From Oenanthe sinensis (taxonomy: Eukaryota; Streptophyta; Magnoliopsida; Apiales; Apiaceae): 64,000 bases of DNA. The translations under genes were made by a program, and so were the position numbers. Under the pieces are notes generated by a model. That model worked only from the letters and a program-made list of their open reading frames with translations, did no database searches and was not told where the DNA came from. The stretch covers positions 10,938,001-11,002,000 of the forward strand of contig JAPMAC010000231.1 in NCBI GenBank assembly GCA_028671895.1. Reading direction: 5' to 3'. Of the stretch, positions 12,101 to 23,330 are shown one piece after another. Numbering within the stretch: the stretch's first letter is position 1; each line of letters starts with the position of its first letter.

Positions 12101-13235
12101 GCTCTTGTATGTGCATTGCCGTTTGAGGCACGGTAGGAGATATTGTGACAAATTCATCAGTTAGAAAAGCAGAGAAGTCAAAGTCAAGAAGTGTACCTTC
12201 ATCCATTTGTTCATCAGAAATATTAGGGATGTACACTTCTGTAGTCTGAGGCTCTTCCACTTCTGCCTCACCAACTATCTCCTATGTTTGAATGTCAGGG
12301 TTATTCCTTTGTTCTTTTTCTTCAGAAATTTGTTCTTATTCATGTTCAGAACCAGCTTCTTCCATAATTTCATCTTCTTTTTCAGAGCTTTGTTCTTCAT
12401 CTTCTGATGCTACTGAGTTTCCATATTCACTTGAGGTTTCAGCTTCATTTTCCTCTTCAGAGATTGATGCTTCTTCTTCTTCTGCAGCTTCTTCTTCTTC
12501 TTCTTCTTCTTCTTCTTCTTCTTCTTCTACTTCTTCTTCTTCATTACCCTGTCTAAGAAGATCAAAGAAATCTCTAATAGGATCAGTCATTGGGGAAGGG
12601 GTATACCTGTTGGGGTAGTCAGCCTCATTCTGTAGTAAAAGAATTGTTTTGAACTAGAGTGGGGGTGACTCTTCCAATGGACTGTTCTGAAACCCTTGTA
12701 GTTGATCAGCAGTCAGCACTTGATTCAACACCAGCTGCAAGAATCTTGGATATAAACAAAAGTTCTCCATCTTGGCCTGGTTCTTCAGAATCTCTATCAT
12801 GATCATCTTGCCAATATTTAATCTGGACCTAGAAGCCACTGCAAAACCAATCACCTTGTTGAACTGAGTGATTCCATGGAAGCCACCTGTCTTTGGTGCA
12901 AAGCCGTGAGACATGATGTTGAAAAATAAGTTCCACTCATTGGGTAGGTGATTCTTGTAAATCTTTTTTGGAAGATTATTGTTCACTCTGGTGTAGTGCA
13001 GGAACATGAAGAAGTTGTCCAGATCTGCCTGTGATGGTTCGTCTTCAAAATTTTTAGAAGGCCGATGAAGTGCTCGATTGATGTCGTTCTCAGTTATTCG
13101 CACCTTCTGTCTCTGAATCTTACAAGTGAAGGCTGAGATGCCATCTGCAGATGTGTCCTGTGCAGACCTGTAAACCTGTCTTAACAAATTTCTATTCAAA
13201 GGAACATAGGTCGTTAGTGCGTACCAGACTATAGA
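9149..13235 (-). pseudogene. Element A: third ORF (Sirevirus-like, function unknown), broken
   Basis: Homologous over both ends to the intact 1266-aa third ORF of element B. The N-terminal block keeps YALTTYVPLNRNLLRQVY, NEWNLFFNIMSHGF and YPRFLQLVLNQ; the C-terminal block keeps LTLSDE, YVEGRLRSKKNRT, KALKMIKDVLREKLGED and HDTDRVKGFPKR. Between them is a long stretch rich in Ser, Thr, Pro and Glu, with a pure Glu tract encoded near 12480-12540. The ancestral start is lost: a stop lies just upstream of 13235, and no ATG matches B's N-terminus. At least six frame breaks are present. The final segment shifts frame near 9395 and ends in a Lys/Glu-rich tail at 9149. The position after pol is that of an envelope gene, but I see no signal peptide or membrane segment. 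Confidence 0.75.
12478..12540. repeat. (CTT)n microsatellite in element A third ORF
   Basis: TTC/CTT triplets that on the minus (coding) strand read as a run of glutamates within the acidic middle of the third ORF. The apparent serine-rich plus-strand frame is only its reverse complement. Confidence 0.85.
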
Positions 13236-14669
13236 ATTTTAATTTAAAAACATAACCAATTTACCTAACTCCCCTACTTCAGTCCAATTATCTACTAAGA
13301 TTGACAAATAATTAGTCTTTTTAATCTCAAAATGACCTTCCATTTAATTAAATTAATTAAAGTGAAAGGTAATTTTTAAGAATTAAAATTACTAATTAAA
13401 ATCGAATCAATCAGGTAAATTATGAACTAAAATCTTAAAATTTAAAAATTACTTAGATTTTCGTAAAATAAATATTTAATAGACTCCTAGTAATTTTAAG
13501 CACACTTTAAATTTAATCTAGAATATTTAATCGATTTTAAAAATACTAAACCCTAGCCAAACAGTTCGATATATGCAAAATTGAGAATTTTTGAATCTTA
13601 ACCAACAAAGATGGGACCACTTGCAAATTGAAGATATGAAAGTGGGTTCCACAAATCTGACTTTAGATTAAAAAATGAGCAATATTTGGCCTTAGAAATG
13701 TTCGATTAAAGATTCAAATCTTTGTTGCGCTTCTGAATTCTTAGCACTGTGTCTATAGGTGTATGTAACGCCACTAAATGAAATAAAATTGAACAAGTAT
13801 GAATTTATAGGCGCCACAAACATATAACAAAAATTTGTTAAGTGCTTATGTTGCGCCTATATAGTGCTCACACTGTATAGGCGCCACGAAATTCCTGAGC
13901 GCAACAAAACTGGCTAGTCAACTTTTGTTGCGCCTCTACAGTGAATTTACTGTGTAGGCGCCACAAAATTCTCTAGCGCCACGAACTTGACAATAAAAAC
14001 TAAGTGGTTTGTTGCGCCTCTACAGTGGTGACACTGTGTTGGCGCAACAAAACCCCACGGCGCCACTTGATTGTCAATCAAAAATACTAAGTACTTGTGA
14101 TTTATTATGTTGCGCCTATACAGTTAACACAATGTATAGGCGCCACTAAACACTTTGTGCGCCACAAAGTACTTATACAATTCAAGTGCCTAGATTTTGC
14201 TACAAATTAATAAATAATATTTATGAATAATTTGTATAATTAATCAATAATAATTAATTATCCATAAACATTATTTCACACAATATTTATTAATAACAAT
14301 AATAACATTAATTGCTAAAATTATTATCATAAATAAATTATGCTTCTTATTATTTTACTTTTATTTTAAATATAAGAATAAATATAAATATTCATCCTTT
14401 TTATTTAAAATAATTTAAAATAATATTTAAATATATTAAGTGCTAAGAATTTATCATTTAAATACAAGCACTTAAAATATTTTCTAAGATCAAAATTAAA
14501 TAAATACCAGATTAATAAAATTAGCAGGCATGCACAAGGTATTTATCTAATAATTAATCCTATTAACTGGAAAATAATTTGGTAAATAAATTCACAAGTC
14601 CTAAAATATGAACATTAATTAACTAGTGAATTTATTAGCTTCAAATTGCAGTTTTTGATTACTAACTTA
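13236..14669. other. Element A: spacer between pol and third ORF, with GCGCC hairpins
   Basis: Non-coding, 1.4 kb. Its middle (about 13720-14170) has at least four clear hairpins with arms TTTTGTTGCGCCTNTACAGT and ACTGTGTAGGCGCCACAAAA (for example 13850-13893, 13925-13970, 14010-14053, 14107-14151), plus a decayed one near 13725. The rest, especially 14190-14640, is very AT-rich without recognisable content. The same half-sites occur in A's LTR and not, as far as I can see, in its coding parts. Confidence 0.75.
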
Positions 14670-17600
14670 TTAGTTAGTAGAATTTAACATCCCAAGTTCA
14701 TAAACCAGTCTAGTAAAAGTGATTTCATCCAGTGGTTTAGTGAAGATGTCTGCAATTTGCTGCTCTGTAGGTACAAAATGTAACTCTACAGTACCATTCA
14801 TGACATGCTCTCTAATGAAATGATACATGATATCAATGTGCTTGGTCCTTGAATGTTGAACAGGATTGTTTATGATGGCTATGGCACTTGTGTTGTAACA
14901 GAATATTGGAATTTTGTTCAGCAACAGTCCATAGTCTTGAAGTTGGTTCCTTATCCACAGAATTTGTGCACAGCAACTTCCAGCAGCAACATATTCAGCT
15001 TCAGCTGTTGACATTGCAACTGAGTGCTGCTTCTTGCTATACCAGGACACCAATCTTCTACCAAGGAATTGACAACTCCCTGATGTACTTTTTCTATCAA
15101 TCCTACAACCTGCATAATCAGAATCTGTATAGCCAACAAGGTTAAAACCTGTATCTTTAGGGTACCAAATTCCAAGATTCAGACTTCCCTTAAGATACCT
15201 AAAAATCCGTTTAACAGCTACAAGATGTGATTCTTTAGGGTTAGACTGGAACCTAGCACACAAGCATGTAGAAAACATAATATCTGGCCTATTTGCATTT
15301 AGTTAAAGTAATGAGCCGATCATACCTCTGTAGCTTGTGATATCTACCTTCTTACCAAGTTCATCTTGACAAGCTTAGTGGCAGTTGCCATCGGAGTTTT
15401 AGCTGTTGATGCATCTTCAAGACCATACTTCTTCAAAAGATATTTGATGTACATGGTCTGGCAAATGAAGATTCCATCTTTCCTTTGGCTTACTTGGAGT
15501 CCAAGGAAGTAATTCAGCTCTCTCATCATTCTCATTTCATACCTACTCTGCATTAGCTTAACAAATCTACTACACAACTGATCGTTAGTAGAACCAAATA
15601 TAATGTCATCCACATATACTTGTACTAATATCATGTCATTTTTATGTATTTTATGAAACAGAGTCTTATCTATAACACCTCTAGTGAAAACATTTTCAAG
15701 TAGGAATATAGATAGAGTGTCATACCATATACGAGGTGCTTGCTTTAGGCCATAGAGTGCCTTGAAGAGGAAGTATACAAAATCTTCAAATTCGGGATCT
15801 TCAAACCCTGGGGTTTGTTCCACATACACTTCTTCTTCAAGATCTCCATTCAAGAATGCACTCTTCACATCCATTTGATAAACTTTAAAGTTGGAATGTG
15901 TTGTGAATGCGAGAAACATCCTGATAGCTTCAAGCCTTGCCACTGGTGCATATGTTTCATCATAATCTATTCCTACTTCTTGAGAATAACCTTTAACAAC
16001 CAGTCTGTCTTTGTTCCTCGTAACAATGCCATCTTCATCCAGTTTATTTCTGAATACCCATTTTGTGCCAATTATAGACTTGGTCTTTGGCCTGGGTACT
16101 AGCTTCCAAACTTTTTGTCTCTGAAACTGATTGAGTTCTTATTGCATAACTATTACCCAATCTGGATCTTCCAATGCTTCTTCCACTTTCTTTGGCTCTA
16201 TTTTAGAGATAAAACCAGAGAATAAACATTCATTCTTAGAAGCACATCTAGTTTGAACTCCAGCATCTGGATTTCCTCGAATTAACTCAAAGGGGTGATC
16301 TCTATTCCACACCCTATGTCTAGGCAGAAGTGGCCTATATGATTTAGTTTGATTATCATTGACGTGCTGAGTCCTGCTAGTAGATCCTTCAGTTGCTCCC
16401 CCTGAGCTGCTGCTGGGTTGAGAATGAGATTCTCTGCCACTACTAGTAGTTTCTGTGAATCTTCCACTATTTCCACTATTAGGGTCAAAATCATCATTGT
16501 TGATATTCTCATTTGGTACTTGTCTTTCTATTGCAGCTTCAGGTTCCATTTCACCTTCATCTGAGTTTAAGTTTTCAAACTGCAGAGTTTCAATGTCGTC
16601 TGTTCTTTGTAGACTAGGGAGCTTGAGATCATCGAAAGTTACATTCATGCTTTCAATGACCTTCATGTGTTCAATCACATAAATCCTGTATGCCTTAGAT
16701 TCTAGAGAGTAGCCAAGAAATATGCCTTCATGAGCCTTGGATTCGAACTTTCCTAGATGCTCATCATCTTTCAATACAAAACACTTTGCTCCAAACACAT
16801 GAAAGTATTTCAGTGTTGGTTTCTTGTTTGCCATTATCTCGTACGGAGTCTTATCATGATCTTTATAATCAGGGTATGATTCTGAGTGTAGCAAGCTGTG
16901 TTGACTGTTTCAGCCCAAAAGTATAGAGGTAACTTAGTTTCATTCAACATTGTTCTTGTTGCTTCAACCAAAGTTTTGTTCTTCCTTTCTACTACTCCAT
17001 TTTGTTGTGGAGTTCTGGGCGCTGAGTATTGTCTTGAAATTCCTTTTTCAACGCAGAATTCATTCAGGGTTACATTTCTAAATTCTGTTCCATTGTCAGA
17101 CCTTATTTTTCTGACAGGCAAACTAGCTTCTACTTCTATCTTCTTTATGTGATCAATGATTGTTTGAGGGGCTTCATCCTTTGAGGCTAGAAACAACACC
17201 CACGTGTACTTGGAATAGTCATCTATAATTACTAGTGCATATCTCTTCCTTGACATAGACATGATATTTACTGGGCCAAATAAATCCATATGCAAAAATT
17301 GTAGTGGTTCAGTAATGTCTGAAGAATCTTTGCTTTGGTGAGATGCTTTCTTTGACTTCCCTTTTTCACATGCTTCACTTAAACCTTCTTGACAGAATTC
17401 CATCTCAGGTAAGCCTCTAACCAATTCCCTCTTGACTAAAGAGTTCATTGCTTTAAAGTTTAGGTGTGAAAGTTTCTTGTGCCATAACCAACTGTCCTTT
17501 ATTGAAGCATTGCTGTAGAAACATTGATCTTCACCTTTGCTTGCAGAGAATAAGTCATCCACAAAAAGATTCCCCTTTCTCACTCCTTGAAGAGCAAGCT

Positions 17601-17990
17601 TCGCATCTTTCCTGTTTTGGATTGCACATCTTTCTTTTTCAAAAAGTACTTTGAAGGCCTTGTCAGTGAACTGACTGATACTTTGAAGGTTGTGCTTTAA
17701 TCCATCCATAAGAGAGATATTTTCTATGATAACATTTCCAATTTCTAGATTGCCATATCCCGTTGTGAATCCCTTGCTGTTATCACCAAAGGTCACTATC
17801 GGGCCATCTTTCTCAATCACATCTGATAGCAGGGCCCTATTACCAGTCATATGCCTTGAACAGCCGCTGTCGAGAATCCACATGACACGCTTGTTCTTTG
17901 CTATGCCCTGCAACCACATATTGATTACTTCTTCTTTAGCACCCAAGTTTGATTGGATCTAAGAGGCTTAGATAAGTAAACAGATTTAGC
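14670..17990 (-). pseudogene. Element A: pol (protease, integrase, reverse transcriptase, RNase H), broken
   Basis: From high to low coordinates: protease with WILDSGCSRHMTG (catalytic Asp present); integrase zinc site WLWHKKLSHLNF with CEACEKGK; integrase core with HMDLFGPV, IRSDNGTEF and GVVERKNKTL (all three acidic residues present); a Ser-rich linker; reverse transcriptase with MDVKSAFLNGDLEEE, LKQAPRIWYD and VYVDDIIFGSTND; RNase H with GYTDSDYAGC and STAEAEYVAAGSCC; and an end at LGMLNSTN (14670). Frameshifts near 16870 and 15950 and a stop near 15300 split it. Relative to gag it is in another frame; the first codons overlap the end of gag, as in elements B and C. It would carry out integration and reverse transcription but is inactive. 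Confidence 0.85.
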
Positions 17991-20423
17991 TGCAGAAATT
18001 TTCTAGTCCTTGTCTTTCTCATCGACTGTGCCCTTGCCCTTTGGTTTAGCCTTGACAGGAATGTCTTTAGGCTTAGGGACATGGGCTTCCTTCCTAGACT
18101 TAGGAGGACTAGCAGTCTTTGCCCTAACATGCTTTCTATTCATGTTCACATCTGTATTCATGCAAGTACTAGATGATGAATTCATTAAGTTTATGTATGC
18201 AAACATGATGTTAAAAGCACATGGCATGCATCCTAATTTACCACATGTTTGATGAGGGATAGACATGGCAGGCATGGCAGACACATTAGGAGTATCTTCT
18301 TTTACTACTTTTATCTTTTTGCATGCATGCGTAAGATGACCAGTAGAATTACAATTATTATAAACTTTCCTAATTGCTTTGGGAGAATAGGCATAATCAT
18401 TTTTCTTGTTAACACCTATCTTGTCATTTCTGTTAGCTTTCTTCTTTTCATCCTTGTTGCCTAAATTACTTTTAATCTGTTCCTTAGGTTCTACAATTTT
18501 TACAGATTTCTTAGGCAACTCCTCTTTACTTACTTCCTCCTTCTTTTGATCCTCAGCAAGAATTTCTTCTTTTATTAACATATGTTCTTCATCTAGGGGT
18601 TCGAAGACAAACTTCTTGTATAGGGGCTTAGCAACATTTTTTAACACATGTGGAATATCTTGCTTCACAGGACTTTCCTCAGTAATTGATTCCACATGTC
18701 TCTTTCCTTCCTTTTTATCATAGTCAAATCCTATTCCTGTTTTCTGACCTATGACTTGTTTATCTAGTGCCTCCTTAACAAGATTAACAGATTTCTTATA
18801 AGCCTGAAGTTTTAACTCTAACTCAGAAATTTTATTCCTAAGCGCAGTTTCTACTTCCTGGTTGCATTTGTCTCTATTCTGTAGATATTCTATCTTCTGT
18901 TTCAGATCTTCTAGGTTAACACATGCAAGCTCTAGTTCTTTATTTCTAGCTTCTAGCACTTTATTCTTTAGAACTAGTTTAACATTTTCTTCTTCAGATG
19001 CTAGCATGCTTGTGTGAATATTAAACATTTCTACACTAAGATCTTCTACAATTTTCTTATAATCAGAATTAGACATATCAACTGTGGAAAGAAATGATAC
19101 CTTGGATGACTGAGGTAATGCCTCTGAAGAGTCTGCCATTAATGCAACATTTCCATATGTCTCCTATTCATCATTGTCTGAGTCATCCCAGCTCTTTCCC
19201 TCGGCTATATAAGCTCTACCCTGATGCTTCTTTACCAATGCATCATACTTTTGCTTAAGTTCATCACACGACTCCTTTCTTTCTTTTCCTTGCTTAGGCT
19301 TCTGGCATTCTGTAGCAAAATGTCCGGGTTCATCACAGTTATAGCACTTAAACTTACTGCGGTATACCATCCCCGTCTTGTAACCTCCTTTGTTGTAAGA
19401 CCCTGAAGACGAACCACCCCGATTGCTGTTTCTGAAACTGGAACCACTGTTACTTGAGTTACTCTTGAATTTGTACTTAGGGTTCTTCCTAAACCTGAGG
19501 TTCTTGAACTTTCCTGCCATATAGGCCATTGTCTTGTTTTCCAAGTGTTCAAGTTCTTCCATTGAGTAGAAGTCATCTTCATCATCTGCTTAAGCATTCT
19601 CTGAAATTTCAGCTTCTAGAATCTCTTATATCTCAACAACAGGCTTTACTGAGCTGGTCTCTATTACAGCCAAATCCTTGGCTACAAGTGTTGTAGTCTT
19701 TAATAGTGCTGTATTCTTACTGTCCACTATACCTGACCCATAAATGATTTGTCTCTGCTCTTGCTCCATTTCATGAGTCTTGAGCTTCCTATATAGAATT
19801 TTAATGGACATGTCATTTATGTCACTTCTCTCTCTGATGGCAGATATTTTGTGTTCCAGGTGTGCTGGTAGTGTCAACATGAATTTCCTGTTGATATCCC
19901 TACGTGAATAGGCCTTCCCATGCAGTGATAAGTCATTCAACAATTTGTTGTATCTCTCAAATACTTGAGTGATACTTTCTCCTAGTAGTGACTTGAACGC
20001 TTCATACTGGGATGTAAGAATATTCAGCGTGTTCTCCTTCACTTCTGTTGTACCTTCCATTAGCAGATCAATCGTATCCCACATTTGTTTGGTACTGGTG
20101 CAATTAATCACTTGATTCAGCATTGTTGTGTCTAGTGAATCCATTAGGATACATTGAAGATAATTATCCCATGCAACTCGATCTTTGTCAGTGTTAGTGT
20201 ACTCTGAAGGCTCCTTTGGGGTAAATCCTTGAGGAATCCATTCGCCATCATCTGAGACAGTTTCTGGTGTCAGCTTCTGAGGTACATAGGGTCCATTTTC
20301 CAAAATTCCCATATATTAAGAATTAGCTGATTTGATGAAAGTGGATATCTTCTTCTTCCATAAAATGTATTCATTTTTATCAAAGGGTGGGATTTTGATG
20401 CTACTAAGTTTTTGGGTACTCAT
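17920..20423 (-). pseudogene. Element A: gag, broken by in-frame stops
   Basis: Starts at the ATG complementary to 20421-20423 (MSTQKLSSIKIPPFDK), 270 bases after the primer site. One frame runs to WVLKKK at about 17925 with in-frame stops at 20316-20318, near 19625, 19580, 19162 and 18003. It shows the copia capsid-like region (YNKLLNDLSLHGKAY), a basic Gly/Ser stretch, a first zinc knuckle CYNCDEPGHFATEC and a second, decayed knuckle near 18340 (YNNCNSTGHLTHAC, first Cys now Tyr). Two zinc knuckles and a long, coiled-coil-rich C-terminus match B's intact Gag. Gag would bind and package element RNA. Confidence 0.85.
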
Positions 20424-20695
20424 GGTTGTGAAGAATTTTAAATTTCAAGAAATAATTAATTTCTGAAAAATTAAAATCAATTCGAATAAAAATTAAATTT
20501 TGATAAATATAATTTTAATTCAAATTCTTGATGATTGATAGTCTTATTAAAATTAGTGAACTTAAAATCTTTGAAAAATTCGAAATTGAATTTTCTTTAA
20601 TAATAAAGAAATTTCAATATAAATTTTTCTAGATCTAAAAATGTACTTTTTCGAAAAACTATTTTTGGATCTTGATTTGTAACTTCAATCAACAA

Positions 20696-20707
20696 GCTCT
20701 GATACCA
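20696..20707 (-). promoter_or_regulatory. Element A primer-binding site (tRNA-iMet type)
   Basis: Minus-strand TGGTATCAGAGC two bases after the LTR end. This is the standard plant copia site complementary to the 3' end of initiator methionine tRNA. Confidence 0.9.
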
Positions 20708-20709
20708 AT

Positions 20710-21506
20710 TGTTAGGTCCAAAATGATCATAGAAAGGGGGTTGAATATGATGTGGTAGATTTTTCATTATATTGCGGATTAAGTGTTTGTGTTTTTAAGA
20801 TATGAAAATGGCAGTTAATGAAACACAAAGATTCGGGGAAATAATAATGTATTATTAAATCCCTGATGTGCTACGCTTCTAATCAAATGATTAGCTTCAA
20901 TGGGTTCAATCAATGTTACAATAGAAGTACAGTTGGGTGATATAAATGTAAGTCTTTAATGGAGCTCCCGTCTGTATCTCTTTTGTTGATGATGAATGAA
21001 TACCTCTCTGTCCATATTGATTTTCACCCATATATAATTTGTAGACTTTTTGGAAATTGATTCCCAGAATTGTTTAAGTTCTTTGTTGCGCATGCAAGAG
21101 TGGTGGTGGTGTGTAGGCGCCACTAAAATCCTTTGTTGCGCGTTTAACCTTTTGTTGCGCCAATATGATTTTTATTGCGCCTCTCCTGTTATTCCATTAT
21201 GTAGGCACCATGAAATCACTTATAAACATTCATTGAAGTTTTGTTGCGCCTTATGGTACTTTTGTTGCGCCTGCACACTAGTTGTAGTGTGTACGGCCAC
21301 AAAATCTTCCATGCTAGATTTGATGCCCCACAACTTCATTATGTTGCGCCTTGCACTCTGATTCCCCTGTAGAGGTGCCACCAACTCTTTCCTTGCGCCC
21401 AAGTACTTAGAAAACTCTTGTTGTCATCTTTTGTTGCGCCTGCACTAGGGGTTACCTTGTGTAGGCACAACCACTGCCTTAGATTCTTTGCATAGCTGTT
21501 TCTTTG
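20710..21506 (-). repeat. Element A 5' LTR, part 1 (left of element C)
   Basis: Matches 7569-8385 with several substitutions and small indels, including the GCGCC hairpin cluster. It is cut after tttctttg by the insertion of element C; the uninterrupted sequence survives at 8376-8385 in the other LTR. Its last five bases (21502-21506, ctttg) are the left copy of C's target duplication. Confidence 0.9.
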
Positions 21507-21767
21507 TGTTAAGAATATATTCATTTGATGATGTTCAAAATACTAGAACATGGTCTAGATTAGTTTATCTGTAATAAGTCTTTCTAGTCTCTGAAATCTA
21601 TAATCAGAGTCTAGATAGTCAACATTCATGTTACTTGTACTTAGAAAAATTTCTGTAGAAAGTGAAACCAGAGTCTGCATGAAGATCAGAGTCTGGAAGG
21701 TGATCAGAGTCTATAGACTATCAGAGTCTATGATCTATCAGAGTCTACATGTGATCAGAGTCTGAAG
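21507..21767 (+). repeat. Element C 5' LTR, part 1 (left of element D)
   Basis: Matches the first 260 bases of the 3' LTR at 57182. It contains a close series of CAGAGTCT motifs (about every 15-30 bases from 21605) and is interrupted by element D directly after the duplication tgaag (21763-21767). Confidence 0.9.
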
Positions 21768-23317
21768 TGTTAGTGTAGGTGCCCTAGAGGCAATACAATT
21801 TTTCCTTTTAATAAACATTTATGTCATTTGATTATTCAATAAACGTATTTATTATGACTTTAATTACTGCGATATATTTGTTAGCATAATAAATGTCCTT
21901 AGAATCATGATACTCGTTATATAGTTTATGTACATGACTTGAACTTGAGATTATATAATATATCATATTCTTAAAGGTTCCCTAGTCGAGTATTATTATG
22001 ATAGGACAATAATAATACATAAATAGACTAGTATGTTGTTTGACAGATAACCACATCTCATTGGTTATAAGTATGGGGATACTAAAGTCAATACATAGGT
22101 ACATGTAGGGGTACATGGTACTGGACAGACCCACAGTGAGATTCTTCATGTTTAATTAAGTCATAAGAAAGACTCACAGTGATAATGGTGTAATGATCCT
22201 CTGACTTGAGATCATTATATTTCTATACGAGGATTGATATACTTTGACTACATTAAAAGTTACCTTTGACCGGGTGATGATAAAAGTGGACATCGGGTAT
22301 ATCATGAGTCGTATGAGAAATATGAATGATAGATAAAGGATTTAACCGTCCTATAATTAGGAGAGATATTATTGGCCTCTTGATTGAGTGAGACTATAAA
22401 ATGCATGGCCGTGCTCAAATAATGATTTGTTTTTCATAGTCTACTCATGGATCAAGTAAACCCGGATTAAATGTTGAAGAGGATGACTAAATACATGCCT
22501 CGAGTTTAATCTATAATATATATGGTTAAAGGGATTATATTACACAGAAACATTAATCACGAAAGGTTTTATCGAATCACGATTTAATTATTGTTTAATT
22601 AGGTAGCAATGATGTATTACTAGATACCGCTCATTGTTTATAATTTTATTGGAGAATAAAATTATTGCTAATTAAATAATAGCCTATAGGGTCACACACA
22701 TAGAGCACCTAGAGGAATAGTTAATTTAAATTATAGATTTAAATTAATTGATGATTAATTCGAATTTATTATATTAATTAAGTGAGACTTAATTAATTGA
22801 AATAAATTCGAATTTGAAGAATTATATTTCTGCCAATAATAATTAAGTGTGACTTAATTATTAATTAAATAATAGAAGCATGTTTTATTATTTAATCCTA
22901 TGCCTACATGGGTTAGGTTTTTGCTAAAAAGGCCCATTAACCAATCATTATAAATAGATAATGATAGGTTAAATGGCTTGTACGTTTTTGTATAAACCCT
23001 AGCAGAAGAGGCAGCATAGGAAGAGGCAGAGAGAATTCGAAACCTATCAAAGGAGGCTAGTACTTCCGTTCCGTGTTCAAGATCGTGAGACGTTCTTGAA
23101 GGTGCTCGTGTGGATACCATAGAGGTGCTTTCGAGATGAAGACACAAATCGTGATAGCAAGGATCTCCGTTGAGTTCGTGGCATTCAAAATCTTAATAGG
23201 TATGATTCGATTATCACCATAATCCGTCAATTCTTATACATGATCCTGCGTTTGGGTTCCGAAAATTTTCGTTATATTTACGTTTATCCGCTGCGTTTTA
23301 TGCCTCGGAACCCAACA
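21768..23317 (+). repeat. Element D 5' LTR (promoter copy)
   Basis: 1550 bases, TG...CA ends. A CCAAT box (22941-22945) sits just before TATAAATA (22949-22956), a good promoter arrangement about 370 bases from the LTR end. A possible splice donor AATAG/GTATGA lies near 23200. Differences from the 3' LTR seen: T versus A near 21923 and T versus G near 23137. Confidence 0.95.
22949..22956 (+). promoter_or_regulatory. Candidate TATA box of element D
   Basis: TATAAATA preceded by CCAAT four bases upstream. Transcription would begin some 30 bases downstream, giving R-U5 of about 330 bases. The same sequence recurs in the 3' LTR at 30440-30447. Confidence 0.55.
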
Positions 23318-23318
23318 A

Positions 23319-23330
23319 TGGCATCAGAGC
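23319..23330 (+). promoter_or_regulatory. Element D primer-binding site, one mismatch to the usual iMet type
   Basis: TGGCATCAGAGC one base after the LTR end. A, B and C have TGGTATCAGAGC; D differs at the fourth base. Confidence 0.8.

Noticed and set aside
12292..12618. Plus-strand serine-rich open frame
   Set aside because: It is the reverse complement of the glutamate run in element A's third ORF and comes from a triplet repeat.
22854..23147. 97-codon minus-strand frame, repeated at 30345-30638
   Set aside because: It lies inside both LTRs of element D, antisense to the promoter region, with no domain; the copy exists only because LTRs are duplicated.
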